In this document: piece after piece, positions 34,596-44,161 of the stretch
Layout: each line of letters begins with the position of its first letter
Numbering within the stretch: position 1 is the stretch's first letter
NCBI GenBank assembly: GCA_003130845.1
Contig: QEXW01000074.1
Coordinates: 1 to 56,700, forward strand
DNA: 56,700 nucleotides
Direction of reading: 5' to 3'
Source of the DNA: Anaerolineae bacterium
GTDB lineage: Bacteria > Chloroflexota > Anaerolineae > Anaerolineales > Villigracilaceae
Translations under genes and position numbers: made by a program
Notes under the pieces: generated by a model
Told to the model about the DNA's origin: nothing
The model's input: only the letters and a program-made list of their open reading frames with translations
Databases searched by the model: none

Positions 34596-34627
34596 AAAAG
34601 GGCTGGTTGACCAGCCCTTTTCTTTTA
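34596..34627. terminator. Bidirectional terminator between rimO and the 918-aa gene
   Basis: An 11-bp stem (AAAAGGGCTGG/CCAGCCCTTTT) with a TTGA loop, T-rich on the right and A-rich on the left, between convergent gene ends. Confidence 0.9.
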
Positions 34628-37381
34628 GCGTATCGGCAAGTATTTCTCTTGGTAGGCTTGCCATGCCTCAGGCGACATCACCTCGCGACGTAGAATCTTG
34701 TTCCAATCGAGCATTTCGCGCAGATGAGCATAGGGAACATCGCCTTCTGGCACAAAACCGACAAAAGAACCGTTGTAATTCTCCTCTGTTCCCATGTAGA
34801 GTGCATTCGAAAGCCAAATGCGAAATAGGCCAATTGACGAGAGCCCTGGGTCATCATCGGGCAAAGCGGTCTCAAAAGTCAGCACCACCGGGCCTTCAGC
34901 AGTGTCTCCCACAGCGGCCACGGTCGCCTCATGAATCCAGCGCAGCCATTGCTCCTGCGTTACCTGCTTCTTTTCAGCATCCAAGAATGTGCGGGTGCGC
35001 TTGACCATATCTGTCGTCGTATACTTCCAATCACTCTTTCCAATCACTTGGGGGTCAAGCAGCGTATCGCCGTCTTTGGTGGCAATTGGACGGGCTACCC
35101 GCCAAGGGCTAAACTCTTCAGAAACGAAGCGCAACCAGAGAATGCTGGCGCCGACGGTGAAATCTTCACGTTTTTTGGGCTTGACAAAATAGGGACGCGG
35201 CTGGCCGGGCAGTTTGTTCTCGCGCTCGTGCTTGAGATACCAGGGCGCTTTGGCGGTCAGGCCGCCAGGCGGATGGTGTCCGCGCAAGTGCTGGCAGTGT
35301 TCAGCCGTTTCATTGCACACCGCACGGCTAACAATCAACCGGTGAGTACGCGCGTGTTCTTCGCGCCAGGCGCCCATATTTTCTTCGCGCCACTTGCCAA
35401 GAATAGCGCGCAACTCACCATATTCGCGGGCATTCTTTTGTGCTTCTTCTGCGGGGGTCAGTTTTTCCCAATTCAAATCCTGGACGTGATTAACACGCAA
35501 GGGCGTGACCGCCACAATTTCCTTCCAGGCCCAGGCTGGGAAAGTGTCTTTCATTCTCTCAATTTCTTCCAGCGCCTGCTCTTCGCTCATCTGCTCTAGT
35601 TCATAGCGGCGTTCGTCAATTGTCAGGGCAAGCAATGCCGCACGGCGAGTTTTAGGACCATTGGCTTTGATTCCCTGCAAATGTAAAGCCAGTTTGTCCT
35701 TCCAAGTTTTTTCTGGGGCATCCGCCAGGCCAGGGCGGTTGGGGTGAGCGGTCGTGTACATCTCGATTCGGGCCTGGCAACGTTTTTGGATGTCCTCATC
35801 GGAGAGGGCTTGCAGTTCTTTTTCCATTTTTGCACTATGCAAGCGAATCAACAAATCGCGCGGGCTGGCCCACGAACCATGCGCACTGCGATAACGCATG
35901 CCTGAAAAATGAATCACCATATACTGGAGCCATAGCGGAAAGCGTTCCGGCTCTGCCAAGAAACGCTCAACGACCATCTCTAATAATTCCTGGCTATTTT
36001 TATGCTCGAGCGACATGCGATATTCTTCCACTTTGGCGCGCGCAATCTGCTTGGCAGTAATTGCCCCAGAGGGTTGGTACTCGCTCAGCCAAGCCGTTTC
36101 ATCAATCGCCAGTATTGCTTCCGATTCGGCAAGTTCTTTTTGCAGAGCGTCGCGTTCTGCACAGAGCACCGACAAGTTTTGATGCACCTTTTGCAATTCC
36201 TGCTCTTTGGCCTTGATTTCTTTTTCGATTTCGGCTTGTGGGCGGCTAATAGCCGACAAACCAGCTTGGAAATTGGTCAGCTGTGCGATTTCGCTTCGCA
36301 GAAACACCAAAAGGTGTTGACGCAAGGCATTGAGACGGGCTTCACTTTCGGCGCGGCGCGACCAGCCAGGAGCAGCATTGCGCAAATTGACCTCTAGCGT
36401 AGCGGCTTCTTTTTCGAGTTCTTTTAGAAATTGTTGCCAGTTAAACAGGTGATTCCGCAACGCCAGGGGCTTATTGCCGGCGTAACTGTATTCCCCCAGC
36501 ATCGCTTTGCGCAATTCGACAACGCGCTTTAAGAAGCGAGGCTCAGCATGTTCGCCCAGTAACGCGGCAGGGTCCGTCTCTTGAAAATGCTGTTCGGCCA
36601 GGCGATAATCGGGGGGAGATTTCAGCCGCTCTAGTTCGGCAGAGAGGGTTTCGTATTTTGCTTCCAGAGGCCGCAGGTTGGTCTCGTAGGTGGGCAGTTT
36701 GCGGATAAGTTGGTCTTTGCGCCGACGGGCATTCTCTTGGGCCTCAAACAGTTGCAATTTGCGATCGTAGATGCGTTCCAGCGCTTTGATGAGTTTACGC
36801 AAACGAATCAGTTCCTCATCTACCATGCGCAAGCTAAGCGAGTACATTCTATCCAACTCGGTTAGTTCCTGCGAACGGCGCGGATGGTCTGCCCCCAACT
36901 CTTCGATACGGCGCTTTTTGGAAGCAATCAGCCGCCGAATTTCCGCTCTGCGTTCCACCCATTGCGGCTCGAATTGGCCGATAAAATATTTCTCTTTGCG
37001 CACATCACGCATGGAGGGCAGGAATTGAATAAACTGCGCGTGTAACTGATGGATTTTATTCAGTTCTGTTTCATCCACATCGCCCAACAATGCCACATAG
37101 TCTGCACGCACATCAGGCTTCAAAAAATAATCTTTGGCTATCTGGTATTCCTGCAAGGCCTGCTGCACCAAAGCGGCCTGGGTTTGATGATAGGCACGAA
37201 TATCCGCCCCCAATTCCGCAGGAGTCTTGTCTTTATAGGCTTGCCAGATGTCTATCTCTGCAAAGTAAATCAAAAAATCGCACAATTTGACTTCACGCAA
37301 AGGATAGATGGTTTTAAGCAAAAATTCGTTTTGCCATTGAAAATAGAGAGGTTGGTTCAAAGGGCCTCCGATATACTCCAC
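34625..37381 (-). CDS. Unrecognised 918-aa coiled-coil protein
   Basis: A large soluble protein with no signal peptide or membrane helix. Residues 1-130 are helical and Trp/Tyr-rich (FAEIDIWQAYKDKT). About 145-260 and 380-430 are strongly predicted coiled coils rich in Glu, Lys, Arg and Leu. The middle (about 440-640) is charged and helical. The C-terminal 200 residues (WYLKHERENKLPGQ, ASILWLRFVSEEFSPW, VVLTFETALPDDDPG) look globular with beta strands. I recognise no catalytic motif or family. It ends the operon begun by the PF00882-like hydrolase, 24 bp upstream, so the two may act together. Confidence 0.8.
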   Translation of the reverse strand: MEYIGGPLNQPLYFQWQNEFLLKTIYPLREVKLCDFLIYFAEIDIWQAYKDKTPAELGADIRAYHQTQAALVQQALQEYQIAKDYFLKPDVRADYVALLGDVDETELNKIHQLHAQFIQFLPSMRDVRKEKYFIGQFEPQWVERRAEIRRLIASKKRRIEELGADHPRRSQELTELDRMYSLSLRMVDEELIRLRKLIKALERIYDRKLQLFEAQENARRRKDQLIRKLPTYETNLRPLEAKYETLSAELERLKSPPDYRLAEQHFQETDPAALLGEHAEPRFLKRVVELRKAMLGEYSYAGNKPLALRNHLFNWQQFLKELEKEAATLEVNLRNAAPGWSRRAESEARLNALRQHLLVFLRSEIAQLTNFQAGLSAISRPQAEIEKEIKAKEQELQKVHQNLSVLCAERDALQKELAESEAILAIDETAWLSEYQPSGAITAKQIARAKVEEYRMSLEHKNSQELLEMVVERFLAEPERFPLWLQYMVIHFSGMRYRSAHGSWASPRDLLIRLHSAKMEKELQALSDEDIQKRCQARIEMYTTAHPNRPGLADAPEKTWKDKLALHLQGIKANGPKTRRAALLALTIDERRYELEQMSEEQALEEIERMKDTFPAWAWKEIVAVTPLRVNHVQDLNWEKLTPAEEAQKNAREYGELRAILGKWREENMGAWREEHARTHRLIVSRAVCNETAEHCQHLRGHHPPGGLTAKAPWYLKHERENKLPGQPRPYFVKPKKREDFTVGASILWLRFVSEEFSPWRVARPIATKDGDTLLDPQVIGKSDWKYTTTDMVKRTRTFLDAEKKQVTQEQWLRWIHEATVAAVGDTAEGPVVLTFETALPDDDPGLSSIGLFRIWLSNALYMGTEENYNGSFVGFVPEGDVPYAHLREMLDWNKILRREVMSPEAWQAYQEKYLPIR

Positions 37382-37405
37382 AAGATGGTTGAGAAGGAGA
37401 GCGTA

Positions 37406-38077
37406 TCAGCCAGAATGGGTCAGGATTGCTTGCCGTAGCATGGTGTCATTTCGCAAAGCAGCCAACATTTGACGATTGAGAGCATCCATCTGACTCAGGT
37501 GAAAAACGAAAGACTTGAGCGCCGGGTATTGTTCAGCCATGTTGACCAGGCGGGCATAAAGTGCTACACGGCGGCTGGAAGGGCGCAAAACACGTAAAAA
37601 GGTCAGCGCTGTGCGGGGTGAGGGGTCTGCCACAAACGGACGCAGGGTCTCGGCAAAAGCGTAGGCATGCTCGTCCGGAATTCCCAATTCTCGCAAAATC
37701 GGGTTGGGCGCACCGGATATATCAAATCGGCGAGGCATTTTTTCAACATAATACGTTTCGAGCAAAATGGTAGAAACCCGGCCAGAAAATATCAACCAGA
37801 GCGGCCACAACAAAATGCGCTGCTCGAGCAAAGCACGGAACTTAAGCAGGTCGGTCAGAATATGCACCAAATAGCCCTGGGTAAACGATTGCAACTGGGG
37901 GTATTTTGTAAAAAAAGAGAGAACCCTTTCCGGTGATATGTGAGTTTGTGCCCGGCGGGTTCCAGCAGCGTAACGCACATCCGGTGCAACCGCACCCCAA
38001 TAGTAATCGGAGACATCTACGGGCTGAATTTCTGCTTCGAGTTGCGCGGCAATCGCCAAGTGCGAGTAGGGGTTCAT
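37406..38077 (-). CDS. Zinc-dependent phospholipase C-like hydrolase (PF00882-like)
   Basis: A 223-aa protein starting at MNPYSHLAIA. NPYSHL near the N-terminus, GAVAPDVRY at about residue 30, QTHISPE at about 45 and GYLVHILTD at about 70 give the H/D/H/HxxxD pattern of the zinc phospholipase C/S1-P1-like family. No signal peptide is visible, so it may act in the cytoplasm, unlike secreted phospholipases C. It is 24 bp upstream of the 918-aa gene on the same strand. The substrate is unknown. Confidence 0.7.
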   Translation of the reverse strand: MNPYSHLAIAAQLEAEIQPVDVSDYYWGAVAPDVRYAAGTRRAQTHISPERVLSFFTKYPQLQSFTQGYLVHILTDLLKFRALLEQRILLWPLWLIFSGRVSTILLETYYVEKMPRRFDISGAPNPILRELGIPDEHAYAFAETLRPFVADPSPRTALTFLRVLRPSSRRVALYARLVNMAEQYPALKSFVFHLSQMDALNRQMLAALRNDTMLRQAILTHSG

Positions 38078-38195
38078 CTTCTCTGTATTGTATCGTGTAG
38101 TATATAGATTCGCTACATGCAAATCGAAATTACAAATCCGTTGTTAATCGGATTTTTACAAAATATCTATTGACTTTGATGTGAAAAACACGCAA

Positions 38196-38218
38196 GATAG
38201 AAAAAAACATTTTCTATC
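38196..38218 (+). promoter_or_regulatory. Leader hairpin 1
   Basis: A perfect 9-bp stem, GATAGAAAA/TTTTCTATC, with loop AAACA. It follows a possible TTGACT -35 box at 38170, and lies in the 299-bp divergent gap upstream of the RNase H-like gene. Confidence 0.5.
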
Positions 38219-38318
38219 GAGCAATGTAGTGGCTTCTGACCATCTCGCAGTGCATGCTTTCCCGCCATTTCATTCGACGTTCAGCCTGTATCAACGGGTC
38301 TGCTCTCGGCTTCTCTTC

Positions 38319-38356
38319 CCAATCGGCAGTCTTAATGGCTGCCGATTGGCATTTTA
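38319..38356 (+). terminator. Terminator-like hairpin in the leader of the RNase H-like gene
   Basis: An 11-bp stem (CCAATCGGCAG/CTGCCGATTGG), 9-nt loop, then CATTTTATT, ending 20 bp before the ATG. No gene on this strand lies upstream in the gap, so it would terminate or attenuate a leader transcript. Confidence 0.6.
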
Positions 38357-38376
38357 TTCCAATCAAGGAGACAGAT

Positions 38377-38910
38377 ATGTTTCGACTGGAATTTGATGGC
38401 CTGTTCCGCAGCGCCAACGATGACCATCCGACACCCGCCGGCATTATGTGTTACGGCTGGCGTATCCTGCGAGGGAAACGGGTCATCGCCCAGGGACATG
38501 GGACGTTTGCTCGCGGCCGCAACGCCAACTCAAACATCGCGGAATACTTGGCATTGGTCGAAGGCTTGGAAGCGCTGCATGACATGGGGGTCACCGAGGA
38601 ACGCGTGTTGGTGTGTGGCGATGCCAAGAGCGTAATTAACCAGATGGAAGGCGTGGCCGGTGTTTCCAGCCCGGCCGTGCGGACACTGCACGAGCGCGCG
38701 CAACGCTTGGCAGCGCAATTTCCCAACTTGCGCTGGGAATGGCTGCCACGCCGCCAGAACCGCGCCGCAGATGCGCTCTCGCGCCATGCTTTCAAACGCC
38801 TACGGCATGATTCTGTTTTGTACGATTCTATCTTGCAAAAAGTGCGCAAGAACCATCTCGCCGGACGGTTAATGGATGTTGGCGGGCTGCGAATTTACCA
38901 GCCAATTTAA
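38377..38910 (+). CDS. RNase H-like domain protein
   Basis: A 177-aa protein starting at the ATG at 38377 after AAGGAG. The RNase HI-type acidic residues are all in place: Asp7 (LEFDG), Glu near residue 53 (NIAEYLALVEGL), Asp near 81 (VCGDAKSVINQM) and Asp near 130 (QNRAADALSRHA). It likely cleaves RNA in RNA/DNA hybrids. A C-terminal extension (about residues 140-177, LRHDSVLYDSI) is not part of the core. It may alternatively act on another nucleic acid. Confidence 0.85.
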   Translation: MFRLEFDGLFRSANDDHPTPAGIMCYGWRILRGKRVIAQGHGTFARGRNANSNIAEYLALVEGLEALHDMGVTEERVLVCGDAKSVINQMEGVAGVSSPAVRTLHERAQRLAAQFPNLRWEWLPRRQNRAADALSRHAFKRLRHDSVLYDSILQKVRKNHLAGRLMDVGGLRIYQPI

Positions 38911-38921
38911 AAAATTTCGGG

Positions 38922-38927
38922 TATAAT
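38922..38927 (+). promoter_or_regulatory. tRNA-Val -10 box
   Basis: A perfect TATAAT 10 bp before the tRNA, right after the stop codon of the RNase H-like gene. No clear -35 box is visible. Confidence 0.65.
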
Positions 38928-38936
38928 TCGGCGCGC

Positions 38937-39010
38937 GGGCGCATAGCTCAGTTGGTCAGAGCGTCTCGTTTACACCGAGAAGGTCAGGGGTTCGAGTCCC
39001 TTTGCGCCCA
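38937..39010 (+). tRNA. tRNA-Val (anticodon TAC)
   Basis: A 74-nt cloverleaf. The acceptor stem pairs GGGCGCA with TGCGCCC, TAGCTCAGTTGGTCAGAGC forms the D arm, and the anticodon arm is TCTCG-TTTACAC-CGAGA with anticodon TAC. GGTTCGAGTCC forms the T arm, and A is the discriminator. CCA is not encoded. Confidence 0.97.
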
Positions 39011-39047
39011 CTCTGTATTTAGGTGAGATTTAACCCGTCCCCAAGGC

Positions 39048-39075
39048 AAGCCGTCTTGAGGACGGTTTGTATTTT
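39048..39075. terminator. Terminator after tRNA-Val
   Basis: An 8-bp stem, AAGCCGTC/GACGGTTT with one G-T pair, a 5-nt loop, and TGTATTTTG. It can also serve the convergent CoA transferase operon. Confidence 0.7.
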
Positions 39076-39076
39076 G

Positions 39077-39844
39077 TTAGATGTATAAGCGCTCTGGGTC
39101 TATCTCTTGGCGCAGTAAGCGCAATTCCTCGGCGCTGGGGGGTGCATTGACACCAATCTGTTCAGCAAGGAGCAAGTCGAAGCCGGTGTTGGCCTGCACT
39201 TCCTCTACCGTTACGCCAGGATGCAAGGCTTTCAGTCGCATGCGGCAAGTGTGTGGGTCGTAATCCATCAAGGCCAGGGTGGAAACCACCGCCATAGGGC
39301 CGCTGCCGCGTGGCAAGCCGGCGGCTTCGCGTGCGCCGGGGCCGGTCAAATAGCCAGGCGTGGTAACAAAATCCACCTTAGGAACAAAGCGGCGCAGGTC
39401 ATGTTGCACAATGGCAATCGTCCGCCAGCACAAACTGCCCACATCGTTACCGCCACCACTACCCGGCAGGCGGGCACGGGGCTGGTCGTGCGAGCCGATG
39501 ACCACTGTATTCAGGTTGCCATAGGGGTCAATTTGTGCGCCGCCCAAAAAACCATAATCCACAAACCCCCGCTGCGCGCTCTCCATTGTGTCACAAATTC
39601 CTAATGCCGAAAGCCCTTTGTGGAAGGTACGCGCCTCCCCTACCGCACGGGGCAATTCTTCTAGGATGGCGCCGGTGCCGCCAAACTCAAAAACCGGCAC
39701 CAGGTTGGGGGCAGTGGTCTTGCTGGCTAGCATCGCCGCTAACATCGGGATGCCGGTGCCGATGAAGCAAGTGGCGCCATCTTCAAACAAACGCGCCGCC
39801 ACACAAATCATCAACTCGGTTTTAGAGTAATTCGGTGCGCTCAT
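39077..39844 (-). CDS. CoA transferase beta subunit (glutaconate/IpdB-like)
   Basis: A 255-aa protein starting at MSAPNYSKTE, with ATGA overlap with the alpha subunit stop. FIGTGIPMLAAMLA near the N-terminus, EFGGTGAI and GGAQIDPYGNLNTV in the middle, and GSGGGNDVGSL are conserved in family I CoA transferases of glutaconate or IpdAB type. It is the C-terminal subunit of a heteromer with the next gene. In this operon it probably activates or breaks down an acid as its CoA ester. The substrate is not readable. Confidence 0.82.
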   Translation of the reverse strand: MSAPNYSKTELMICVAARLFEDGATCFIGTGIPMLAAMLASKTTAPNLVPVFEFGGTGAILEELPRAVGEARTFHKGLSALGICDTMESAQRGFVDYGFLGGAQIDPYGNLNTVVIGSHDQPRARLPGSGGGNDVGSLCWRTIAIVQHDLRRFVPKVDFVTTPGYLTGPGAREAAGLPRGSGPMAVVSTLALMDYDPHTCRMRLKALHPGVTVEEVQANTGFDLLLAEQIGVNAPPSAEELRLLRQEIDPERLYI

Positions 39845-40821
39845 GCCTGCCTCCGCTCGCGCCGTGCAACACATTGCGCTAGGCGCTCCTGGCCAACGCG
39901 TTCTAAATAGACCGCATGGGTAGGCAAGCCATACACCCAAGTTTGCAGATAGTCCTGCGCGCCGTCGGCTGTTTTGCTGGTTTCAACCCATTCTTTAATG
40001 GCGGGTTCATCACGACTGTAGAGATATGCCATTTCGCCGGGATGAGAGCCAAAGGGGGCATGAACCACTGCATCTACCAGGTAATACGGAATGGCAGTGC
40101 GGTCGGGCGCACGGCGAATTTCTTCTGTGGGGATAATTTGCTCGGTGCTAACAATCAGCCGTTTGCTCGCACGTGCCATTTCCAGGGCAAAGCCGCTGAT
40201 GCCGTCTATCTGACAATTCCCGAATTTGTCGGCGCGATGCACGTGAATGAGGGCCACATCCAAAATCAGCGCTGGCAGCAAGGCAACTTTAAGGCCTGTA
40301 AACGGGTCTTGCACCACTTTGGCGGCGCTGTATTTCAACAAATCGGTGCCAAGCATAGAACGGGTGGGAAGAAAGGGCACGCCCATAGCGGCTGCTTTCA
40401 TACGCCACGAGATGGCAGCGTTCGACCATTCCACACAGGTTTCCACCTGTCCCGATTCCACCGCCCGCCGCAGACACGACGAGGTGCCATACACTTCCAA
40501 GCCAATGTAGGTAATATCCAGTTTTTTGACCAGACCCGCCGCCAGCCACAGGTCCAATTCCAGCACGCCCTGCCCACAAACGCGCAAATTCTTGCGTCCT
40601 TGGCGCACAACCTCCCGCGCCAAGGACATCGGGCAGCGCACCGTGCCGTACAATTCCGTGCCGATGTAGCAACCATCCTGGACAAATTGCGCAATGGCTT
40701 CTTGCTCCGTCATCACTTTTTCGACCAATTTGCGGGTCTTACGAGTACGGTTCCATTCGCGGAACTCATCCAAGTCGAAAGGTTGAATGAGCTCTCCCTG
40801 CCCAGACTCCAAAACCTCCAT
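39841..40821 (-). CDS. CoA transferase alpha subunit (glutaconate/IpdA-like)
   Basis: A 326-aa protein starting at the ATG at 40821, with an AGGAGG site six bases upstream. Residues about 60-100 (GTVRCPMSLAREVVRQG), YIGLEVYGTSSCLRRA and LIHVHRADKFGNCQID are typical of the alpha subunit in glutaconate/IpdA-type CoA transferases. It is coupled to the beta subunit by a four-base overlap and follows the acyl-CoA dehydrogenase gene by 32 bp. Confidence 0.82.
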   Translation of the reverse strand: MEVLESGQGELIQPFDLDEFREWNRTRKTRKLVEKVMTEQEAIAQFVQDGCYIGTELYGTVRCPMSLAREVVRQGRKNLRVCGQGVLELDLWLAAGLVKKLDITYIGLEVYGTSSCLRRAVESGQVETCVEWSNAAISWRMKAAAMGVPFLPTRSMLGTDLLKYSAAKVVQDPFTGLKVALLPALILDVALIHVHRADKFGNCQIDGISGFALEMARASKRLIVSTEQIIPTEEIRRAPDRTAIPYYLVDAVVHAPFGSHPGEMAYLYSRDEPAIKEWVETSKTADGAQDYLQTWVYGLPTHAVYLERVGQERLAQCVARRERRQA

Positions 40822-40853
40822 ACTTGGCCTCCTATGGGTTATAGAGTGGTTTT

Positions 40854-42002
40854 TCAACGCTCTCGCAGCACATGTCGAGCAATCACCATCCGCTGAATTT
40901 CGCTCGTTCCTTCGCCGATGGTCATCAGCCGTGCATCGCGATACATGCGCTCCACCGGGTAGGCCCGGCTATAGCCATAGCCGCCAAACACCTGCATGGC
41001 GTTGCGGCAAACACGTTCGCCCATTTCGCTGGCAAACAGTTTGGCCATGGCCGCTTCTTGGGTATATGGCAAACCTTGTTCTTTACGCCAAGCAGCGTAA
41101 TACAGCAGGTAGCGAGCAGCCGCCATTTCGGTAGCAGCATCTGCCAGCATCCACTGAATGGCCTGAAAGCTGGCAATGGGCGCCCCAAACGCGTGTCGTT
41201 GTTTAGCGTAATCAACGGCACTCTCAAATGCAGCACGTGCCAGGCCAAGCGAAATCGCACCAATGCTAATTCGTCCACCATCGAGAGTTGCCAGGGTTTG
41301 CTGCAAACCCCGGCCTTCCTCCCCCACCAGGTTATCAAGCGGGACGCGCACGTTATCATAGGTCACAGCGCTGGTAGGCGAACCTTTGAGGCCCATTTTC
41401 TTTTCCGGCGGGCCGATTTTTAGGCCCGGCGTGTCGGTAGGAACAAGAATCATGCTCAAGGAGCGCGAGCCGCCTGCCCCATCGGTGCGGACCAGGGTGA
41501 TAATATATTCAGCAATCAGGGCATTGGTACACCACATTTTTGCGCCGTTAAGCACCCATTCATTGCCATCCTTAACAGCGCGGGTTTGAATGCCCTGCAA
41601 ATCGGAGCCTGCGCCGGGTTCGGTCAGCGCTAGCGCGCCTAATTTCCCCTTACCACTAGCTACCAGCGGCAACCATTTGCGCTTCAGCGCTTCTGAACCA
41701 TACAAAACCAGGGGGGTGGTTCCTAACCCGTTATGGGCCGCAACCGCCAAGGCTGTTGAGCCGCATGCCCAGCCCAACTCTTCAATGGCAATGGCCGCGC
41801 TGATGGCATCTACCCCGGCGCCGCCATAGGCTTCCGGTATATTCAGGCCCAACAAGCCAAGCGGACCCATCTTGCGGACGGCCGGCCAATGAAATTCACC
41901 GGTTTCATCCGTTTCCTGAGCGCGGGGTTGCACTTCCGCCGCTACAAAGTCGTGAACCGTTTTTTGCCACAAACGCTGCTCCTCGGTAAGACCAAAGTCC
42001 AT
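40854..42002 (-). CDS. Acyl-CoA dehydrogenase
   Basis: A 382-aa flavoenzyme starting at MDFGLTEEQ after [20 protein letters not shown] near residue 125 and [11 protein letters not shown] near 155 line the FAD site, and the C-terminal [11 protein letters not shown] contains the Glu typical of the catalytic base in short- and medium-chain enzymes. It dehydrogenates an acyl-CoA ester to the enoyl form. First gene of the operon with the CoA transferase subunits, it fits a catabolic acid pathway. No electron-transfer flavoprotein is encoded nearby. Confidence 0.93.
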   Translation of the reverse strand: MDFGLTEEQRLWQKTVHDFVAAEVQPRAQETDETGEFHWPAVRKMGPLGLLGLNIPEAYGGAGVDAISAAIAIEELGWACGSTALAVAAHNGLGTTPLVLYGSEALKRKWLPLVASGKGKLGALALTEPGAGSDLQGIQTRAVKDGNEWVLNGAKMWCTNALIAEYIITLVRTDGAGGSRSLSMILVPTDTPGLKIGPPEKKMGLKGSPTSAVTYDNVRVPLDNLVGEEGRGLQQTLATLDGGRISIGAISLGLARAAFESAVDYAKQRHAFGAPIASFQAIQWMLADAATEMAAARYLLYYAAWRKEQGLPYTQEAAMAKLFASEMGERVCRNAMQVFGGYGYSRAYPVERMYRDARLMTIGEGTSEIQRMVIARHVLRER

Positions 42003-42122
42003 AACACTCCTCCTAGGCGATGATGAAAAAGCTGCTGTAATCAGTATACAACAAACGCGATTCAATGCTTCATATTCGCTCGAGCAGCGCGCTTGGTATA
42101 AAGGATTCGACAAGCGGGCGGT

Positions 42123-42128
42123 TATAAT
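42123..42128 (+). promoter_or_regulatory. -10 box of the ABC-F gene
   Basis: A TATAAT 40 bp before the GTG start, in the gap between divergent genes. The -35 element is not clear. Confidence 0.5.
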
Positions 42129-42168
42129 TCACCTTGCAAAACGATTCGCACACCGAAACGGAAGAACT

Positions 42169-44160
42169 GTGTCATTAATTACTGTCAACAACCTGACCAA
42201 ATCCTACGGTCACACCGATATTTTTAGCAACCTCACTTTCAGCATCGCCAAAGGCGCGCGGCTCGGTATTGTTGGCCCGAATGGCATTGGTAAAACCTCC
42301 CTCTTGCGCATTTTAGCCGGGGTGGATGAACCCTCCTCCGGTAAAGTACATCGCGCCAAGGGCATCCGCATCGGGTATTTGCCACAGGAAGCCGACTTCA
42401 ACATGTCTGGAACGCTTTGGGCCGCCTGCGAAGCGGTCTTTGCCGATTTAATCGCCTTGCAAGCAGAACTCTCACACCTGGAGCGGGAAATGGCCGGGGG
42501 AGAAGAAGCCATTCTCGAACGATATGGCCGGCTTCAGCACGATTTCGAGCGGCGTGGCGGATACACCTACCCAACCCGCATGCGCCAGGTGTTAAACGGC
42601 CTGGGGTTTGACGAAAGCGATTACGGGCTGCCTCTCGAACATCTTTCCGGCGGACAGCGCACCCGTGCTTTTTTGGCCCAGTTACTGCTTTCTGAGCCAG
42701 ATGTGTTGCTGCTCGATGAGCCAACCAATCACCTTGATATGAAAGCCGTCGAGTGGCTGGAGGGCTACCTAGCACAATGGGAAGGCGCGGCGGTGATTGT
42801 CTCGCACGACCGGTATTTTCTTGATAAAGCCGCCAACGGCATTCTAGAGATGACCGCTGCCGGCGTAGAAGAATATCGCGGCAACTACAGTCACTATCTC
42901 AACCAACGACAAGAGCGCTGGGAGCGCCGTCTGCAGGTGTTCGAAAGCGAAAAAGAGAAACTGCTCAAGGAAGTGGAATACATCAAGAAGAACATCTCCG
43001 GGCAGAACACCTTGCAGGCAAAAGGCAAACTGCGCCGTCTGACGCGCATCGTACAGGCGATTGAACAAGTCGGACTGGAGGCTGTGCTGAACAGCAATTG
43101 GTCGCAACTCGATGTGGAAACCAGCACCAGCCCCTTCAGTGTGGAAGAAGCAGAGCGGCGTGTGCGTGCCTTACGTCTGCCCGATAACCGCCCACCCCAA
43201 CTGCATCTGCGCTTAAGCGCCCAAAAACGCTCTGGTGAACTGGTCTTGCGCACGCGCGACCTCTTGGTTGGTTGGCCAGGACGTCCGCTTTTCCGTGCGC
43301 CCGACATCGAATTGCGGCGCACCGAATGCGCTGCGCTGATTGGCCCCAACGGAGCAGGCAAATCTACTTTTCTCAAGACGATTTTGGGGCAAATTCCACC
43401 GCTGGAAGGTGAAGTCCTGCTTGGCGCCAGTTTGCAGATTGGCTATTTTGCCCAGGCACACGAGGGACTGAATCCGCAAAACACTCTTATCGAAGAAATT
43501 CAAACCGCTGCACCACACATGCTGCCTGCGGAAGCACGACAATACTTGGGTAAGTTTCTGTTCAGTGGGGATGATGCCTTCAAAAAAGTGGAGGTACTAT
43601 CTGGCGGTGAGCGCGGACGCCTAGCACTGGCAAAATTAGCGCTCGCAGATACCAACCTACTGCTGCTGGATGAGCCAACCAATCACTTGGATATCCCATC
43701 CCAAGAAATTTTGGAAGAAGTGCTGGAGGCTTATCCTGGCACGATTTTGCTGGTCACACACGACCGTTACTTGGTGGACGCACTGGCAACCCAAATTTGG
43801 GAAATCAACCCTGAGGGAAGCGAACTATCCATCTTCAAAGGCACATACAGTCAGATGAAAGAAGAGCGAGAGCGGCTGGCTGCTGCCGAAGCAGCCGAAT
43901 TGCAGGCGCGCAAGCCCACGCCAGCGCGTCCTTTAGAGCAGCGCACCGCCATTGGGAAAGAGCAAAGGAAGAAAAAAGCGCAGTTGCAAGAGCTGGAAAA
44001 CGCTATTGCTCGGCTCGAAGCAGAACTGGCTGACTTGACCCGAAAATTGGAAAACCCGCCCGCCGACCCGGCCAAAGTAGCACAACTGGGACGAGAGTAC
44101 GAGCGGGTTCAGCGCGAGATGGATGAAAAATTGACGCAATGGGAAGGGCTGCTAACCTAA
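42169..44160 (+). CDS. ABC-F family ATPase
   Basis: A 663-aa protein with two ABC modules. Walker A motifs are GPNGIGKTS and GPNGAGKST, signatures LSGGQRTRA and LSGGERGRLA, and Walker B is LLLDEPTNHLD in both. The inter-domain linker (about 225-300) and a C-terminal coiled coil (about 550-660) are present, with no membrane domain. ABC-F proteins act on the ribosome, rescuing stalled translation or protecting from antibiotics. The sequence does not identify which subclass. It starts with GTG. Confidence 0.92.
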   Translation: MSLITVNNLTKSYGHTDIFSNLTFSIAKGARLGIVGPNGIGKTSLLRILAGVDEPSSGKVHRAKGIRIGYLPQEADFNMSGTLWAACEAVFADLIALQAELSHLEREMAGGEEAILERYGRLQHDFERRGGYTYPTRMRQVLNGLGFDESDYGLPLEHLSGGQRTRAFLAQLLLSEPDVLLLDEPTNHLDMKAVEWLEGYLAQWEGAAVIVSHDRYFLDKAANGILEMTAAGVEEYRGNYSHYLNQRQERWERRLQVFESEKEKLLKEVEYIKKNISGQNTLQAKGKLRRLTRIVQAIEQVGLEAVLNSNWSQLDVETSTSPFSVEEAERRVRALRLPDNRPPQLHLRLSAQKRSGELVLRTRDLLVGWPGRPLFRAPDIELRRTECAALIGPNGAGKSTFLKTILGQIPPLEGEVLLGASLQIGYFAQAHEGLNPQNTLIEEIQTAAPHMLPAEARQYLGKFLFSGDDAFKKVEVLSGGERGRLALAKLALADTNLLLLDEPTNHLDIPSQEILEEVLEAYPGTILLVTHDRYLVDALATQIWEINPEGSELSIFKGTYSQMKEERERLAAAEAAELQARKPTPARPLEQRTAIGKEQRKKKAQLQELENAIARLEAELADLTRKLENPPADPAKVAQLGREYERVQREMDEKLTQWEGLLT

Positions 44161-44161
44161 C

